In this document: positions 39,316-47,756 of the stretch, one piece after another
Numbering within the stretch: the first letter of the stretch is position 1
Layout of the letters: every line of letters starts with the position of its first letter
Source: Robertmurraya sp047302285
GTDB lineage: Bacteria; Bacillota; Bacilli; Bacillales; Cytobacillaceae
Assembly (NCBI RefSeq): GCF_047302285.1
Contig: NZ_CP154845.1
Span: 3,596,001-3,660,000, forward strand
Direction: 5' to 3'
DNA length: 64,000 bases
The notes under the pieces: generated by a model
The model's database searches: none
What the model saw: only the letters and a program-made list of their open reading frames with translations
What the model was told of the DNA's origin: nothing
Made by a program: the position numbers and the translations under genes

Positions 39316-40182
39316 TTAATCATCTTTTATATGAAGAAATTTATATTTAATATTGGGCGTATACGCTGTCGAATCCTCATACGCCCAGTATCTCATTCGA
39401 CTATTTGCTGTATTAGCATTGACGAGGGGCATGCCATCTCCATCCTTTGCTGTAACAATTGTTGTATGATCAAACCTGCCGTCTCCTTGAAAATCATAAC
39501 AAATAACATCCCCGTGCTCTAATTGCCTTGGATCTGACACTTCCTCAGCCCTCAAGCCCCTTTTGGCTTTCGGCAAATACCATCTGAAAGAATGAGCTAC
39601 CGTCCAGGTATAGCTCCAATTTTGATTTTGCATCCACCAGCCATTACTTCGATTAGGATAGCCAACCATTGGAGCATCTCCAGCATGAAGACATTGTGAA
39701 ATATAATTTGTGCAATTAACTTCAAACTTTTTATAGGCAGGATTAAACTCATTCCACCATCGCTCAGCATATTTAACGGCCTTCAGTCGATCATATTTAA
39801 AATAAACACGTTCATCCCCTTCGGTCACTTCACCAATCGTGAAAGCATCGCGATGATCAGGCTGTTCAACATTTAATTCGTGATCCTCAATCAAAATCCC
39901 CTTATAAAACTCGGCAACCCGTTCCTCCACTTCTTCCTCGACATATATATTGCCTTTATGATTGATTACATATTGAAAATGGGCACGATAGAACGCTTTA
40001 GGAGTCTCTGCTTCTTCTGATATATGATCGATTTTTCCGGTCGCATGGACCTTGACGATCTCTCCTTTTCTATTCGAAACGCTTTCTTTTTTCTTCTCCA
40101 TTTTTTCACATATGATATTCCTTGAGTTCGTTACACATTGATTCACACGCTTTATGAGATGTTCTTGCAGTTGTTCCTTCAT
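39316..40182 (-). CDS. yhbB: Amidase_6-domain protein (YhbB-like)
   Basis: 288 aa, started at the ATG ending at 40182 behind GGAGGGAG. The C-terminal amidase domain (about residues 130-285) has the Cys in FEVNCTNYISQCLHAGDAPM, HGDVICYDF and the His in RFDHTTIVT: an NlpC-like Cys-His pair. No signal peptide, so it may act inside the spore or mother cell. Its placement next to trmL and queG matches B. subtilis yhbB; the symbol rests on this gene neighbourhood. Confidence 0.75.
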   Translation of the reverse strand: MKEQLQEHLIKRVNQCVTNSRNIICEKMEKKKESVSNRKGEIVKVHATGKIDHISEEAETPKAFYRAHFQYVINHKGNIYVEEEVEERVAEFYKGILIEDHELNVEQPDHRDAFTIGEVTEGDERVYFKYDRLKAVKYAERWWNEFNPAYKKFEVNCTNYISQCLHAGDAPMVGYPNRSNGWWMQNQNWSYTWTVAHSFRWYLPKAKRGLRAEEVSDPRQLEHGDVICYDFQGDGRFDHTTIVTAKDGDGMPLVNANTANSRMRYWAYEDSTAYTPNIKYKFLHIKDD

Positions 40183-40283
40183 GTTGCTCCCTCCTCTCAC
40201 AACATATATATGAATAAAGATGTGAAAAGAGAAATTAAAAAAGGAACTCAACCGAATGAGCTCCTTCCATATAAATCATTTCA

Positions 40284-41768
40284 TTATTGCATAGCAATCC
40301 AAACACTTTTTACTTCTGTATAGTTATTTAGTGCGTAGGATCCCATTTCACGTCCGATTCCCGATTGCTTATATCCACCAAACGGAGAAGCTGCGTCAAA
40401 TGCGTTGTAGCAGTTCACCCAAACAGTTCCTGCACGAAGATTATTAGAGATGTAGTGTGCTTTGGCAACATCTCGCGTCCACACACCTGCCGCTAAACCA
40501 TACTCACTATTGTTAGCTCGATTAATTAACTCGTCAATATCATCATATGGCATAGCTGCAATTACTGGACCAAAAATCTCTTCTTTTGCAATCGTCATTT
40601 CATCTCTTACATCAGCAAAAATGGTTGGAGATACAAAATAACCTTGATCCTGTGGTTTGTTACCCCCAGTTAAAAGTTGGGCGCCTTCACTAAGCCCTTT
40701 TTCAATATAGTTAAGTACGCGATTTTGTTGCTCACTTGACACGAGTGGCCCGATTTCTGTATCCGCATGAATTCCTGCGCCTTGTTTTATCTTTTGTGCA
40801 TGGGAAGCCATATCAGCTACCACATTATCAAAGTCTTTTTTCTGGATAAATACTCTAGAACCTGCACAGCAAACTTGTCCTTGATTAAACATTACTCCGT
40901 TTAATGCACCTGGGATCGCTTTGGTTAAATCAGCATCAGGAAGAATAATGTTTGGAGATTTCCCTCCTAGTTCCAAAGTAACGCGTTTCAATGTTTTTGA
41001 TGCATTTGACATAATCAACTTTCCTACTTCAGTTGAGCCAGTAAACGCAATTTTATCGACTAATGGATGATCGACTAATGGTTGACCAGCAGTTTCTCCA
41101 AAGCCAGGAACAACATTGACAACCCCTTTTGGGAATCCAACTTCATCAATTAGTTCAGCTAAGTAGAGCGCCGATAGTGGTGTTTGCTCTGCTGGTTTAA
41201 GAACGACCGTACAGCCAGTTGCTAGTGCTGCACCAAGCTTCCACATGGCCATTAGAAGTGGAAAATTCCATGGAATAATTTGTCCGACCACCCCTACTGC
41301 TTCATGACGAGTATAATTGAAATAAGGTCCGTTAACAGGAATGGTCTGTCCCACAATTTTAGTTGACCAGCCAGCATAATAGCGCATATGTTCAATAGCT
41401 AACGGGATATCTGCATTCGTTGTTTCACGAATTGGCTTCCCATTATCCAACGTTTCTAATTGGGCAAGTTCTTCCCTGTTCTCCTCCATTAGATCCGCAA
41501 GCTTATACATTAATCTGCTACGTTCAGCAGCACTCAACTTTGACCAAGTGCCCTCATCAAATGCTTTGCGAGCAGCCTTTACCGCAAGATCAATGTCCTC
41601 TGCTTCTGCTTCAAACACACTAGCGAGTACTTCCCCTGTAGCTGGATTATAAGTATCAAACGTTTTTTGAGACTTACTCTCAACAAATTCTCCATTAATA
41701 TAAAGCTTCTTCTTACCACTCAAAAATTTTTCTACTTTTTCTTTTAACCCTACTGCAAGTTGACTCAT
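40284..41768 (-). CDS. Aldehyde dehydrogenase (AldA/DhaS-like)
   Basis: 494 aa. Asn in IIPWNFPLLM, Glu in RVTLELGGKSPN, catalytic Cys in NQGQVCCAGSR, and EEIFGPVIA are all present. The start ATG lies behind AGGAGGAATTTT. It stands alone with a sigma-A-type promoter overlapped by a cre site, so catabolite control is likely. Closest in style to B. subtilis DhaS; the substrate is unknown. Confidence 0.92.
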   Translation of the reverse strand: MSQLAVGLKEKVEKFLSGKKKLYINGEFVESKSQKTFDTYNPATGEVLASVFEAEAEDIDLAVKAARKAFDEGTWSKLSAAERSRLMYKLADLMEENREELAQLETLDNGKPIRETTNADIPLAIEHMRYYAGWSTKIVGQTIPVNGPYFNYTRHEAVGVVGQIIPWNFPLLMAMWKLGAALATGCTVVLKPAEQTPLSALYLAELIDEVGFPKGVVNVVPGFGETAGQPLVDHPLVDKIAFTGSTEVGKLIMSNASKTLKRVTLELGGKSPNIILPDADLTKAIPGALNGVMFNQGQVCCAGSRVFIQKKDFDNVVADMASHAQKIKQGAGIHADTEIGPLVSSEQQNRVLNYIEKGLSEGAQLLTGGNKPQDQGYFVSPTIFADVRDEMTIAKEEIFGPVIAAMPYDDIDELINRANNSEYGLAAGVWTRDVAKAHYISNNLRAGTVWVNCYNAFDAASPFGGYKQSGIGREMGSYALNNYTEVKSVWIAMQ

Positions 41769-41821
41769 AAAATTCCTCCTCATAAATTGTATTTTATGTA
41801 GCACTAGTAGTAAAACGGGTG

Positions 41822-41845
41822 ATTATATAGGTGTTAACGCTTACA
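41822..41845 (-). promoter_or_regulatory. Promoter -10 with overlapping cre site
   Basis: TGTTAACGCTTACA at 41832-41845 matches the cre consensus TGWNANCGNTNWCA at every position. On the minus strand the -10 TATAAT lies at 41822-41827, about 55 bp upstream of the aldehyde dehydrogenase. CcpA binding here would block the promoter. Confidence 0.65.
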
Positions 41846-41999
41846 AATGAATCGTAACACTATCAATCTAACAGAATCAACGTTTAAAAATCTAAAAATT
41901 CCGATATTTAATGACATAAAGTACAACTTTTTTGCAAGATTCATTATAATTCGAATACATTCGAGACCACTACACTTGTTTTACTCGTTAACAAATTTT

Positions 42000-42036
42000 A
42001 ATACATGTCTCATGAAATGCTCATGAGACATGTATT
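42000..42036 (-). terminator. Hairpin after queG
   Basis: AATACATGTCTCATGA/TCATGAGACATGTATT perfect 16-bp stem with a 5-nt loop, 15 bp after the queG stop. It is AT-rich and has only a weak T-tract, so it is a probable rather than a typical terminator. Confidence 0.6.
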
Positions 42037-42050
42037 TAGTAGAACTAATT

Positions 42051-43184
42051 TTAATTTTGTAATAATCGAAGTCCTTTTTCAATCTCCGTTAACACTTCAG
42101 TATCCATTTCTTTTTCCTTCGCTTGAAGCAGCTCCTGCTCTGCTTTCTCTCCACCGATTTTTCCAAGTGCCCATGCGGCAGTCCCTCTCATGACTGGCCT
42201 TGAATCTTCCTTTAATACAATCGTTAAATCATCCACAGCAGTTTCATCCTTAAAATGGGCAAGGGCAATGATCGCATTCCGTTGAATCGGCTTCTTCCCT
42301 CTCCAGGAACCAGAAAGTTGGCCGAAGCTTGTTTTAAAACTACGATTGCTTAAATGTAAGATTGGCTTTAATAGCGGTTTAACAACCTTTGGGTCAGCTG
42401 TCATTTCTTCATGGAAATAATAGTTTTTCCCTTTATTTTCTGGACAAGCTGTTTGACAAGAATCACAACCATAGAGACGATTGCCAATTTTATCGCGAAA
42501 TTCTTCCGGAATGAAATCCTTTGTCTGTGTCAAAAAGGCGATGCAGCGCTGAGCATTAATTTGACCACCTTGAACTAACGCTCCCGTTGGACATGCTTCA
42601 ATACATTTATTACACTCCCCACATCGATCCTCCATTGGTTCATCAGGTGCAAAAGGGAGATTAGTTATCATCTCACCTAAATATACGTAGGACCCGAATT
42701 CTGGAGTGATAATCGCACAGTTTTTCCCACTCCATCCAATACCCGCTCGCTCCGCAACAGCTCGGTCAACTAATTCACCTGTATCGACCATCGATTTACA
42801 TTTTGCCTCAGGTACTTTTTCTTTAATAAAATCCTCTAGCTTTTTCAACCGATCCTTTAAAATAATGTGGTAATCCAAGCCCCATGAAGCTCGACAAAAA
42901 AGACCACGTCTCTCTCCTTTTTTACTGGTGACTCGTTCACTCGTCTTGGATGGATATGCTAATGCTATCGAAATAATAGATCGCGGTTGCTCCATTAATA
43001 ATGAAGGGTTCACTCTTTTCTCAATGTCGGGCTCTTCAAATCCAGATTGATAGCCTAATTCCTGCTGCCGAAGCAATCGATTTTTCAGTTCGCCAAAGGT
43101 GCTTGCTGTAGTAAAGCCGATTTTATCGATTCCGATCGTTTTGCTATATTCTATAATTTCATTTTTCAATTGTTCGTAATTCAC
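42051..43184 (-). CDS. queG: Epoxyqueuosine reductase QueG
   Basis: 377 aa. Last step of tRNA queuosine synthesis. A cobalamin-binding N-terminal part with AERAGIGWSGKNCAIITPEF, two 4Fe-4S clusters (CGECNKCIEACPTGAL at about residues 180-195 and CDSCQTACPENKG at about 240), then a C-terminal HEAT-like region (RNAIIALAHF, RGTAAWALGKIGGEKA). Corresponds to B. subtilis yhbA. Ribosome site AAAGGAGG. Confidence 0.95.
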   Translation of the reverse strand: MNYEQLKNEIIEYSKTIGIDKIGFTTASTFGELKNRLLRQQELGYQSGFEEPDIEKRVNPSLLMEQPRSIISIALAYPSKTSERVTSKKGERRGLFCRASWGLDYHIILKDRLKKLEDFIKEKVPEAKCKSMVDTGELVDRAVAERAGIGWSGKNCAIITPEFGSYVYLGEMITNLPFAPDEPMEDRCGECNKCIEACPTGALVQGGQINAQRCIAFLTQTKDFIPEEFRDKIGNRLYGCDSCQTACPENKGKNYYFHEEMTADPKVVKPLLKPILHLSNRSFKTSFGQLSGSWRGKKPIQRNAIIALAHFKDETAVDDLTIVLKEDSRPVMRGTAAWALGKIGGEKAEQELLQAKEKEMDTEVLTEIEKGLRLLQN

Positions 43185-43288
43185 TTATGCGCCTCCTTTC
43201 TCTGGGGTATATATAAATAAGTTTCTTTAATGTGAAAACCATATCCACTATGATAAACTATTTTCATTAGTTTTTGGAGGTGGAATGC

Positions 43289-43966
43289 TTGGAAATTACT
43301 CTATCACCCCAGTTATACAAGCTTATTCCGAATTTTAAAATCGGTGTCATTCATTATCGTAATATTGAGGTCGGTGCATCTCCGCAAATGTTAAAAGGAA
43401 GATTGCAACTATTTCAAGAATCAATATTTTTTGATTTGGAAGATAAAAATGTAGCAGACATTGAAGAAATCAAGGAGTGGCGCTCTATTTTTAAGAAAAC
43501 GGGTAAAGACCCGAATCTCTATCAACCAACCGTTGAAACACTCTATCGCAAAGTACAGAAGCAGGAGTTTCTTCATTCAGTTAATAGTGCCATTGACTTG
43601 ACTAACTTCTTTTCGTTGCAATATAAAATCCCATTAGGAATCTATGATTTGGATGCAGTGGAAGGTCCAATTTCTATACGTATCGGAGATGAAGAAGATG
43701 CATATGAGGGGTTAATTGGGCGGATGAATGATTGGCAACAGCTAATCGTTGCAGCGGATAATGCGGGGCCCTTCGGCAGTCCTTTGGTGGATTCAGCTAG
43801 AACTTCCGTGTCTCAAAAAACAAAAGAAGCCATTCAGATCGTCTATTTGAGACCATCGATATCGTTGGAAGATGCTGGTCAAATGGTAGAATCATTAAGA
43901 AAAATGTTTGTTCAGATTCACGGTGGAGAGGCAAGCTTTGAGATATTTAGCGATTTTGCAGTATAA
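43289..43966 (+). CDS. B3/4-domain protein (PheRS-beta-like)
   Basis: 225 aa, started at TTG 43289, eight bases after GGAGG. Central block WRSIFKKTGKDPNLYQPTVE then LVNxxNxxSLxxxxPxGxYD-type sequence (AIDLTNFFSLQYKIPLGIYD) is the B3/4 domain of phenylalanyl-tRNA synthetase beta. Free-standing members may edit mischarged tRNA; this is family inference. Confidence 0.8.
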   Translation: MEITLSPQLYKLIPNFKIGVIHYRNIEVGASPQMLKGRLQLFQESIFFDLEDKNVADIEEIKEWRSIFKKTGKDPNLYQPTVETLYRKVQKQEFLHSVNSAIDLTNFFSLQYKIPLGIYDLDAVEGPISIRIGDEEDAYEGLIGRMNDWQQLIVAADNAGPFGSPLVDSARTSVSQKTKEAIQIVYLRPSISLEDAGQMVESLRKMFVQIHGGEASFEIFSDFAV

Positions 43967-43972
43967 AAAGTT

Positions 43973-44008
43973 CGGAGCCAACAGCTTGTCAAGTGCTGTT
44001 GGCTCCAG
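43973..44008 (+). terminator. Terminator after the B3/4 gene
   Basis: GGAGCCAACAGC/GCTGTTGGCTCC 12-bp stem with a 9-nt loop; only a short T-tract follows. Confidence 0.7.
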
Positions 44009-44149
44009 TTCTATGGTAATAGGGGTAACCATGGTTATTATTATCCCCAAAGGGACTGTTCTCACCTAATTAGACGTTTGAGATGATTAAAAGTTTCAAT
44101 TTTTCTGGACAAACCTTTTAATATTAATATTCATTGTTGATTTTCGTGA

Positions 44150-44370
44150 AGGCGTGCAGATATGAGAATTCATAGACGGAGAATTTCCGGTTAATATGTA
44201 TAGAGCGAGCTTAAGGGGCAGATATAAGCGGAGATATTCCGGTTATCGGCTTTAAATATGTGAAAATCCAAGGATTTCGATACGATAGGCGGAAAAACTT
44301 CTCTTATTTTTAAGAAAATATAGCTATTTTCCAATATAGCCGGAAATTTTCCGTTTATTTTTCAAACAGA
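44150..44370. repeat. Degenerate member of the dispersed AAGCGGA/TTTTCCG repeat family
   Basis: Contains GAATTTCCGGTTAAT, AAGCGGAGATATTCCGGTTAT, GGCGGAAAAACTTCTCTTAT and GCCGGAAATTTTCCGTTTAT. These are short complementary motifs of the same style as the repeats at 391-717 and 48779-49096, but not a copy. It fills most of the non-coding stretch 44009-44390, where I see no gene. Confidence 0.45.
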
Positions 44371-44390
44371 GGAAAATAAACATTAAAAAA

Positions 44391-44431
44391 CGCAATACTT
44401 CGTTCTTTAAGATACGAAATACTGCGTTATA
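44391..44431 (-). terminator. Terminator of the tRNA-Gly transcript
   Basis: On the minus strand AACGCAGTATTTCGT pairs imperfectly with ACGAAGTATTGCGTT, followed by TTTTTT. Confidence 0.75.
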
Positions 44432-44438
44432 TATGTAT

Positions 44439-44512
44439 TGGAGCGGGTGATGGGAATCGAACCCACGACAACAGCTTGGAAGGCTGTGGTTTTACCATTA
44501 AACTACACCCGC
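44439..44512 (-). tRNA. tRNA-Gly (anticodon TCC)
   Basis: 74 nt with encoded CCA. Acceptor GCGGGTG/CACCCGC, D-arm with AGTTTAATGGTAAAAC, anticodon arm ACAGC-CTTCCAA-GCTGT with TCC in the loop centre, and T-arm with GGGTTCGATTCCC. All arms pair. Reads GGA/GGG glycine codons. Confidence 0.97.
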
Positions 44513-44643
44513 ATTTTATATTGTAATTTTATCTTGATTCTATTTCCTAACGATGGCCTTACATGCCTCTAACTCTACAAGCTTACTCTGGGATGCCTTA
44601 TCGTCGAGGCAACTCGCTGTTGATTCATAGATGTTATGCTCGT

Positions 44644-44679
44644 GGCTGTGGTTTTACCATTAAACTACACCCGCATTTT
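44644..44679 (-). pseudogene. Duplicated 5' fragment of the tRNA-Gly gene
   Basis: 36 bp identical to 44482-44517, that is the tRNA 5' half (acceptor 5' strand, D-arm and part of the anticodon stem) plus upstream AAAA. It cannot make a tRNA. The 126 bp between the copies (44518-44643) hold no gene. Nothing else is seen in the 370-bp gap 44513-44882 apart from the promoter area of the kinase gene. Confidence 0.85.
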
Positions 44680-44882
44680 TGAAGGATTACTTAATCCTAT
44701 TAGCAAAGATAAGAACATAGAACAATATATCACTATTTTTTTTGAGCGTCAAGGGTTCATAATGGATATCTGTCGAAAAATGAGAGGTTTTGTAGTAATT
44801 CCTGTGATTATTGAAAATATTTTGACAATACTCTAAAATAAGAAGTGGATACAATTACATAGGTCTAATGGAGGATATCCAC

Positions 44883-46133
44883 ATGATACTACTAAAAGGC
44901 TTGCTCCTAAATCTTCTCTTTATTCTACTTATTGTATTATTTTTCAATATGATAATAGTGAATAAACAGAAGATACTCTCACTTAATTTTCAAAGAGGGA
45001 CTCTTGCGTTCATTTCATCCTTATTGATTATATTAAGCCTATTATTATCAATTCCAATTGAGAAGAACTTTGTTTACGACCTAAGATTTGTTCCATTTCT
45101 ATTAGGAAGCCTATACGGTGGAAAAAAAGTAACACTTTGGTTAGGAACACTGCTCATTTTAGTACGAATTCCTATCGGTGGTGACGGAATATGGTTAACC
45201 ATCATGCTTGTAATTTGCTCCACAGCCGTGATCCTTGGGCTCTCTCAAAGATTCGAGAACAAATCAACGAAATGGAGATTGTACTTTACGACTAGTCTCG
45301 CGTTCCTATACTCCATCTTTGCTTTTTTAATTCCTTCTTTTTACTATGGATTTCATGATATATTTACTTTTTTCATTTACTCTTTTGTACTTACCTCTTC
45401 GACCTTCTTTGTCACGTATCTATCAGAGTTACTGCGCACCACATATATATTACAACTAGAAGCTATAAAGAATGAAAAAATGGAAATTGTCAGCCATCTA
45501 GCTGCGAGTATCAGTCATGAAGTTCGTAATCCATTAACATCGGTAAAAGGATTTCTTCAGCTCATTTTAGAACATAAAGGGATTCCAGATAGTTGTAAAA
45601 CATACGCCTCACTCGCTTTAGATGAGACAAGCCGTGCAGCAGACATCATTAATGACTATCTTACCTTTGCAAAACCGCATCCAGAAGAGCTTTATGCTCT
45701 TGATATTGAAAATGAGATCTTAAAATGCAGAGAAATCATCACTCCCTTTGCTTTAAAGCATACCGTTGAAATGAATATCGTCTTTTTTCATACGAGAAGT
45801 ATACAAGGAGATCCACATAAATTTCGTCAAGTCCTACTGAACATTTGTAAAAACTCGATCGAGGCTATGCCCACTGGAGGAACGCTTTCCATTGTCACTG
45901 CTACCAAGTTTAATAAAACATTCATCCACATTACCGATACTGGTCAAGGGATGAGTCCTGAACATCTCGCTCGCTTAGGTGAACCTTATTTTTCCTTAAA
46001 AGAACAAAAAGGTACCGGACTTGGAATGATGGTCGTCTTTCGAATTGTTGAAGGTATGGGTGGTAGCGTCAAGGTGAGCAGTGAAGAATTGGTTGGAACT
46101 TCCATTACACTTAGCTTTCCAAGTATCGCATAA
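44883..46133 (+). CDS. Membrane sensor histidine kinase, sporulation-kinase (KinB) type
   Basis: 416 aa. Starts at ATG 44883 behind ATGGAGGATATCC. Six or so membrane helices occupy residues 1-190 (5TM-LYT-like: RGTLAFISSLLIILSLLLSI, FVPFLLGSLYGGKKVTLWLG). HisKA domain with the phospho-accepting His in AASISHEVRNPLTSVKGFLQ. HATPase domain with N-box FRQVLLNICKNSIEAMPTGG, G1 DTGQGM and G2 KGTGLGMMV. The H-box type and topology match kinases feeding the Spo0A phosphorelay. No response regulator is adjacent, as expected for that group. Confidence 0.88.
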   Translation: MILLKGLLLNLLFILLIVLFFNMIIVNKQKILSLNFQRGTLAFISSLLIILSLLLSIPIEKNFVYDLRFVPFLLGSLYGGKKVTLWLGTLLILVRIPIGGDGIWLTIMLVICSTAVILGLSQRFENKSTKWRLYFTTSLAFLYSIFAFLIPSFYYGFHDIFTFFIYSFVLTSSTFFVTYLSELLRTTYILQLEAIKNEKMEIVSHLAASISHEVRNPLTSVKGFLQLILEHKGIPDSCKTYASLALDETSRAADIINDYLTFAKPHPEELYALDIENEILKCREIITPFALKHTVEMNIVFFHTRSIQGDPHKFRQVLLNICKNSIEAMPTGGTLSIVTATKFNKTFIHITDTGQGMSPEHLARLGEPYFSLKEQKGTGLGMMVVFRIVEGMGGSVKVSSEELVGTSITLSFPSIA

Positions 46134-46145
46134 TCGGACGATCAT

Positions 46146-46183
46146 CAAAAGGCAGCGAGAGCACGAATCTCGTTGCCTTTTGT
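46146..46183 (+). terminator. Terminator of the kinase gene
   Basis: CAAAAGGCAGCGAGA/TCTCGTTGCCTTTTG stem with a 7-nt loop. Confidence 0.8.
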
Positions 46184-46209
46184 TCATGAGGATTGATTTT
46201 TGGTAAAAG

Positions 46210-46533
46210 TTAATTTCTAGGCGCAAATAGCATTACCGAAACGCCGACAATACAAATCGCTCCGCCTAACCAATCGTATAAATCTGGCGTTTTCCGATCA
46301 ATTCCCCACCCCCATAAAATGGATAGAACGATAAAAACTCCACCGTAAGCGGCATACACTCTCCCAAAGGTCGGAAAAGACTGAAACGTAGCGATCACGC
46401 CATACAGAGCAAGAGTCACCCCTCCAATCATTCCTAAATAAAAGGATTTCCCCTCACGTAGCCATAACCAAATTAAATAACCTCCGCCAATTTCTGCAAC
46501 CCCTGCTAATAAAAATAATATAAATGCCATCAT
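46210..46533 (-). CDS. ynfA: YnfA-family small membrane protein (UPF0060)
   Basis: 107 aa with four helices. FLLAGVAEIGGGYLIWLWLR, RVYAAYGGVFIVLSILWGWG and DRKTPDLYDWLGGAICIVGV are the UPF0060/YnfA signature. Related to small multidrug transporters by fold; the substrate is unknown. A single gene with an AAGGAGAGAGC ribosome site. Confidence 0.92.
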   Translation of the reverse strand: MMAFILFLLAGVAEIGGGYLIWLWLREGKSFYLGMIGGVTLALYGVIATFQSFPTFGRVYAAYGGVFIVLSILWGWGIDRKTPDLYDWLGGAICIVGVSVMLFAPRN

Positions 46534-46632
46534 GCTTGCTCTCTCCTTAATTCATACACTTCTTTATCTTCCATTATGACAGATCAGTGAATAATGAAAA
46601 ACGTATTGATTTTTCTAACAATTGGTTATATG

Positions 46633-46680
46633 ATATGTACTGAGTACAAATTGTATATACAATTTATACTCAGTACATAT
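46633..46680. promoter_or_regulatory. 48-bp nested palindrome, likely TetR operator
   Basis: Outer arms ATATGTACTGAGTA (46633-46646) and TACTCAGTACATAT (46667-46680) are perfectly complementary; inside lies a second palindrome AAATTGTATATACAATTT (46648-46665). It is just upstream of the small membrane-protein/TetR unit. Two overlapping dyads fit binding of two TetR-family dimers. Confidence 0.65.
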
Positions 46681-46707
46681 TTTTTAAAAAGAGGAGCTCA
46701 TAAAATC

Positions 46708-46926
46708 ATGATTAGAATCGCATTTTCCTTTGCTGGTGGATTTGTTCTCATATTCGTTGAAGCGTATATTGTATTGTTAATAAAAGGGTACCATTCTATC
46801 GATTTCGGAGGGATACAACCATTCTTTAATGTGTGGATTATGAACTTTTTCTTCCTCTTCTCCATCCTCACCCATATAAAAATGTGGATGAATGAAGAAG
46901 GCAATTCTAGACGAACCATTCGCTAG
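46708..46926 (+). CDS. 72-aa membrane protein next to a TetR regulator
   Basis: Starts at ATG 46708 behind AAAGAGGAG. Two helices, MIRIAFSFAGGFVLIFVEAY and VWIMNFFFLFSILTHIKMWM, then a short polar end. Lies between the palindromic operator and tetR, so it is a probable regulatory target. No family recognised. Confidence 0.6.
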   Translation: MIRIAFSFAGGFVLIFVEAYIVLLIKGYHSIDFGGIQPFFNVWIMNFFFLFSILTHIKMWMNEEGNSRRTIR

Positions 46927-47030
46927 ATTCATGTAACCACTAGAAAATTTTTCAAAAAAGTATATAGTAAAAGAAGAGTGTTTTTCAAGAAATACTCGTT
47001 TATACTTTAATAGAAAAAGTGGTGGTAAAT

Positions 47031-47633
47031 TTGAAAATTGGGAGATCTGCTAACAAAAAACAACAGATGGAAGAAAGAATCTACGAAGCAGGCATGACTC
47101 TTTTTCAGGAAAAAGGAGTAGAAAATACAACACTTCAAGAAATTTGTGAATTAGCAGGTGTTTCGAAAGGCACCATTTTCAATTATTTTTCCTCTAAAGA
47201 AGATATCGTTGCGAAGTTTGGTCAAAACCAAATAAAAGTATTAAGGGAATATGCAGAACAGCTACCAGCATCTATGAACACAAAGGAAAAAATCATTGCC
47301 GTTCTAATCGAAGATATACGAGGAGTGAAGGAGTCTGCCTTCAGCGCAAAAGCCGCCTTAAAAGGGATTTCCGAAGGCGGAGAAAAAGTCTATCAGTTAG
47401 AATCGAAAAATAGAAGTGATCTAGCTAGTATTTATGAAAGTATTTTAAAAGCGGGACAGAAAGAAAAAAGTGATTTGAATACAGCATTAGTAGCTGATCT
47501 TATCGTGAGCACTTATTTCCATGTCCTCAATAAACATTTCTACCATAATAATCAATTAGATATGCTCGAAACATCTATTATTGATTCCGTTGATGTGCTC
47601 TTTAATGGAATTAAATCACATATTATAAATTAA
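47031..47633 (+). CDS. TetR-family transcriptional regulator
   Basis: 200 aa. N-terminal HTH: ERIYEAGMTLFQEKGVENTT, then LQEICELAGVSKGTIFNYFS and SKEDIV, the TetR pattern. The C-terminal ligand domain is all helical. The start is uncertain: TTG 47031 behind GTGGTGG, or a GTG up to 12 bases earlier. Likely represses itself and the 72-aa gene through the palindrome at 46633-46680. Confidence 0.85.
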   Translation: MKIGRSANKKQQMEERIYEAGMTLFQEKGVENTTLQEICELAGVSKGTIFNYFSSKEDIVAKFGQNQIKVLREYAEQLPASMNTKEKIIAVLIEDIRGVKESAFSAKAALKGISEGGEKVYQLESKNRSDLASIYESILKAGQKEKSDLNTALVADLIVSTYFHVLNKHFYHNNQLDMLETSIIDSVDVLFNGIKSHIIN

Positions 47634-47637
47634 CTCG

Positions 47638-47668
47638 GTACTTAGCTCATGCTAAGTACTATTTTTAT
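47638..47668 (+). terminator. Terminator of the TetR gene
   Basis: GTACTTAGC/GCTAAGTAC 9-bp stem, 4-nt loop, then TATTTTTA. Confidence 0.8.
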
Positions 47669-47756
47669 GCTCACCAACTAATCCGTATACTTCGAAGGCA
47701 TTACCATAAAATAAGTCAAGAAAAATATGAATCATACATCATTGGAGGTAAGAGTT

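Noticed and set aside
38756..39319. 187-codon frame on the plus strand
   Set aside because: Antisense to trmL, which has a complete SPOUT domain.
44636..44836. 66-codon frame beginning in the tRNA fragment
   Set aside because: Its start lies at the edge of the tRNA-Gly duplicate, with no ribosome site or domain.
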